Positions 6,167-8,341 of a stretch of DNA of 8,341 nucleotides are shown here, piece by piece (the stretch's first letter is position 1; every line of letters begins with the position of its first letter). The notes below the pieces were generated by a model. The model was given only the letters and a program-made list of their open reading frames with translations. It was not told the origin of the DNA and did not search any database. Made by a program: the position numbers and the translations under genes. This DNA is from Oscillospiraceae bacterium (lineage in GTDB: Bacteria; Bacillota; Clostridia; Oscillospirales; Oscillospiraceae): assembly GCA_020025675.1 (NCBI GenBank), contig JAHHRS010000063.1:1-8341 (forward strand). Direction: 5' to 3'.

Positions 6167-7498
6167 ATGGAAAAGAAAATACATGAGAGAAGCTTTGCAA
6201 GCCGCTGGGGATTTATTCTTGCCTCTGTTGGCTCTGCGGTAGGTATGGCAAATGTTTGGGGATTCCCTAATAAAATGGGCTCAAACGGCGGTGGAGCGTT
6301 TTTGCTTATATATTTGTTCTTTGTGGTGATATTCAGCAGAGTCGGTCTTCCGGCTGAATTTGCCATAGGCCGCAGGGCTAAGACCGGCACTTTGGGTGCT
6401 TATGCTAACGCATGGTCCACAAGAGGAGAGAAAATGGAAAAGGTTGGCGGAATTCTGGCATGGCTGCCCCTCATAGGCTCTATGTGTATTGCGGTGGGTT
6501 ATGCAGTTATTGTTTCCTATGTACTTAAAGCTCTCTGCAATTCCCTAACCGGTATGCTTATGGAAGTTGAACCGGAAATGTGGTTTAACAGCTTTGCCTT
6601 AGAGCCGTACTCTGTCATACCTTACCATGTTATTGTGGTGGTAGGTACTTTACTTACGCTTTTCCTCGGCGCAAAAAGCATAGAAAAGACAAACAAGGTA
6701 ATGATGCCTGTCTTTTTTGTTATATTCATCATTCTTGCTGTTCGTGTGGCATTTCTGCCCGGAGCTTTTGAAGGATACCGTTTTATGTTTATTCCCGACT
6801 GGCAGGCACTTAAAAATCCTATGGTGTGGATAACTGCTATGGGTCAGGCCTTTTTTTCTCTCTCTATAACGGGAAGCGGTATGATAGTATACGGAGCATA
6901 TCTGGACGAAAAAGAAAGCGTTGTGCCTCTGGCAGAGAGAACCGGATTATTCGACACCATAGCCGCAATTGTTGCAGCTGTTGTCATTTTACCTGCCTGC
7001 TTTACTTATAATATAGACAAGTCCGCAGGACCGGGTCTGCTCTTTGTGTCTTTGCCTACAATTTTGCAGAATATTCCTTTCGGAAGGCTTTTCAATATTA
7101 TTCTTTATGTTGCAATGATTTTTGCAGGAATAAGCTCATTACAGAATATGTTTGAGGCAGTGGGTGAATCATTACAGCATAAATTTCCAAAACTTAAACG
7201 TAGTTGGGTACTTGTAATTATCGGCATTGTATGTCTTGGATTTGGCCTTAATATGGAGGCAATATACCAGTGGGGTACTTGGATGGATTTCGTTTCCATT
7301 TATATAATTCCTATCGGTGCTCTCCTCGGCGCTGTGTCATGGTTCTGGGTGATGAAGAAGGACAAATTCATGGCAGAAATAAATCTCGGGTCCAAAAAAA
7401 TACATGGTGAACTTTGGTATGGTATCGGACGGTATGTGTACGTTCCCATGACCCTTATACTTTGCTGTGTAGCACTGTTTATGAAAATTGCATTTTGA
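6167..7498 (+). CDS. Sodium-dependent NSS/SNF-family transporter (11-TM, MhsT/LeuT-like)
   Basis: A 443-residue inner-membrane Na+ symporter of the neurotransmitter:sodium symporter family, whose bacterial members take up amino acids and related compounds. Length and hydrophobic profile fit the short 11-helix bacterial type (MhsT is about 450 residues) rather than 12-helix LeuT. TM1 carries GSAVGMANVWGFP (22-34) followed by NGGGAF (40-45), both family hallmarks. TM6 has AFFSLS (228-233), the SAGPGL motif lies at 286-291, TM8 has FAGISS (319-324, a Na2-site region), and TM10 has MDF with Asp 374. Two departures stand out. The outer-gate Arg or Lys usually found before the FP of TM1 is Gly 32, and the unwound centre of TM6 reads SITGSG (233-238) where most relatives have S-L-G-M/F-G-A. 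A changed substrate is therefore plausible, and none is assigned. The ATG at 6167 has GGGGGAA (6154-6160) about 6 nt upstream; a TTG at 6152 overlaps this site and is rejected. The gene is monocistronic between its own promoter and a strong terminator. Confidence 0.93.
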   Translation: MEKKIHERSFASRWGFILASVGSAVGMANVWGFPNKMGSNGGGAFLLIYLFFVVIFSRVGLPAEFAIGRRAKTGTLGAYANAWSTRGEKMEKVGGILAWLPLIGSMCIAVGYAVIVSYVLKALCNSLTGMLMEVEPEMWFNSFALEPYSVIPYHVIVVVGTLLTLFLGAKSIEKTNKVMMPVFFVIFIILAVRVAFLPGAFEGYRFMFIPDWQALKNPMVWITAMGQAFFSLSITGSGMIVYGAYLDEKESVVPLAERTGLFDTIAAIVAAVVILPACFTYNIDKSAGPGLLFVSLPTILQNIPFGRLFNIILYVAMIFAGISSLQNMFEAVGESLQHKFPKLKRSWVLVIIGIVCLGFGLNMEAIYQWGTWMDFVSIYIIPIGALLGAVSWFWVMKKDKFMAEINLGSKKIHGELWYGIGRYVYVPMTLILCCVALFMKIAF

Positions 7499-7500
7499 TA

Positions 7501-7534
7501 AAAAATTCCCCCACCTTGCGGCGGGGGAATTTTT
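7501..7534. terminator. Bidirectional intrinsic terminator between convergent genes
   Basis: AAAAATTCCCCC (7501-7512) pairs perfectly with GGGGGAATTTTT (7523-7534) around a 10-nt loop that can itself form two further G-C pairs (7514-7515 with 7520-7521). The A run on one side and the T run on the other provide a U tract for transcripts from both directions. It lies 2 bp after the NSS stop codon and 4 bp beyond the stop codon of the minus-strand FtsX-like gene. Confidence 0.92.
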
Positions 7535-7538
7535 GCGC

Positions 7539-8341
7539 TTAATTTTCGTTTTCTCTCAGTCTTTCAACAATAGTAAGCTTTGATACATTTCTGTATACCA
7601 GCAAGGGAACAATGCAGCCGAGAACGGCAAAGATGGGAGCTACAATCAAAATAGGCGTAAAATTGGGTCTGTAACTAAAGAACCAGAATATTTTAAAAAC
7701 TTTGGCAATCAGCGGGCCGGTAACTAATGAAAGGATAAGTGCAAAAAGTACGGCGCCGAGGGAGTAAAGAAGTCCTTCCCATACCAGCATAGTTTTAAGC
7801 TGTTTACCCGTCATACCGATAGACTGGAGTATTGCAAATTCACGTTTTCTTGTGAGTATGCCGGTTAAAATTGCGTTAATAAAGTTCAGAATACCTACAA
7901 GACCTACAATAAATGAGAGAAGAGAGCCTATAATAATGAACATGGAACGGAAACTGTTGAACTCTTCAACATAAATCTGCTTGCTTTCGTAGCCGTAGCG
8001 GGGATTTACATTATTGGTGTAATTATGAAGAAAGCTTTCCATTTCCTCTGTCTTTTCATCTGCTGTGTCAAAGGCGTAAAGCATTACGTCGGCGTATTCA
8101 CCTGCAAACTCTTTATAAGTGTCGCTGTTCATTATAAATTGATCGCTGCCGTAATAGCGGTAGTTAATAGAACCGGGAACAGTTACAAGTGCAATAACGG
8201 TGAAAGTTTCGTCATGATATTCCGACGGACGCTGCCGGCAGGGGTTGCTTCCGGCTGCCTCGTAGCTTTCGTAAACCTCTCCGGTTTCGGGGTTATAAAA
8301 TTCCCATGCAGTAGGCATGCGCAGCGTAACTGTGTCACCGA
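7539..8341 (-). CDS. FtsX-like ABC transporter permease, C-terminal part (5' end outside window)
   Basis: The minus-strand frame is open from the window's right edge to a TAA at 7539-7541, about 267 codons, so the Met at 8318 is internal and not the start; seven in-frame codons upstream read GDTVTLR. The visible part begins in an extracytoplasmic domain of the MacB_PCD type (about the first 125 residues, with several Tyr-rich strands). It is followed by an FtsX permease domain of three membrane helices. The sequence RKREFAILQSIGMTGKQL, just after the first helix, is the cytoplasmic coupling motif typical of FtsX/MacB/LolE-type permeases, and the end NVSKLTIVERLRENEN is the usual tail. Such permeases work with a separate ATP-binding subunit, normally encoded next door and here outside the window, in peptide export, antimicrobial-peptide resistance or lipoprotein handling. 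The exact role cannot be inferred. It is convergent with the NSS gene and shares its terminator. Confidence 0.92.
   Translation of the reverse strand, partial: GDTVTLRMPTAWEFYNPETGEVYESYEAAGSNPCRQRPSEYHDETFTVIALVTVPGSINYRYYGSDQFIMNSDTYKEFAGEYADVMLYAFDTADEKTEEMESFLHNYTNNVNPRYGYESKQIYVEEFNSFRSMFIIIGSLLSFIVGLVGILNFINAILTGILTRKREFAILQSIGMTGKQLKTMLVWEGLLYSLGAVLFALILSLVTGPLIAKVFKIFWFFSYRPNFTPILIVAPIFAVLGCIVPLLVYRNVSKLTIVERLRENEN

Overview
The window looks like chromosomal DNA from a low-to-mid-GC anaerobic Firmicute, most plausibly a Clostridia/Ruminococcaceae-type gut bacterium. This is inferred from purine-rich Shine-Dalgarno sites in front of the genes, TTGACA/TGTGCTATAAT-type promoters, AT-rich spacers and the protein families present: an Atg22/UMF1-like MFS protein, a clostridial-style MarR plus ABC-ABC operon, a DUF362 ferredoxin, an 11-TM NSS transporter and an FtsX-like permease. 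No species can be named from the sequence alone.

Layout, left to right. (1) Positions 2-415 hold the 3' end of an MFS permease, closed by a strong intrinsic terminator (448-480). (2) An AT-rich spacer leads into a near-consensus sigma-A promoter (671-699). It overlaps two tandem copies of a 20-bp palindromic element that looks like the binding site of the MarR regulator encoded just downstream. (3) A tightly overlapping three-gene operon follows: marR-type regulator (744-1226), ABC exporter half A (1219-2955) and ABC exporter half B (2945-4576). (4) A DUF362/2x[4Fe-4S] ferredoxin-type protein (4666-5769) follows after 89 bp and ends in a 12-bp perfect hairpin. (5) A spacer of about 400 bp ends in a strong extended -10 promoter (6065-6092) driving a sodium:neurotransmitter symporter (NSS) family transporter (6167-7498). 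(6) A symmetrical terminator (7501-7534) serves both this gene and the convergent 3' part of an FtsX-like ABC permease (7539-8341, minus strand, running off the window).

How the genes work together. The regulator and the two ABC half-transporters form a self-contained, probably drug- or ligand-inducible exporter module. The regulator should repress its own promoter through the two operators. The two ABC halves carry complementary degenerate and canonical ATPase motifs (LDD with LSGGQ in the first, LDE with LSQGQ in the second), as expected of an obligate heterodimer with one catalytic and one degenerate ATP site. The DUF362 protein may be co-transcribed with it or use its own weak promoter. 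The NSS and FtsX genes are separate units.

I saw no CRISPR array, insertion sequence, tRNA/rRNA or prophage signature. There is no evidence for an entirely new system. The most notable items are the tandem operator, the ABC pair with a Q-loop His and a clipped C-terminus, and the NSS transporter with non-standard residues at the outer gate and the unwound part of TM6.
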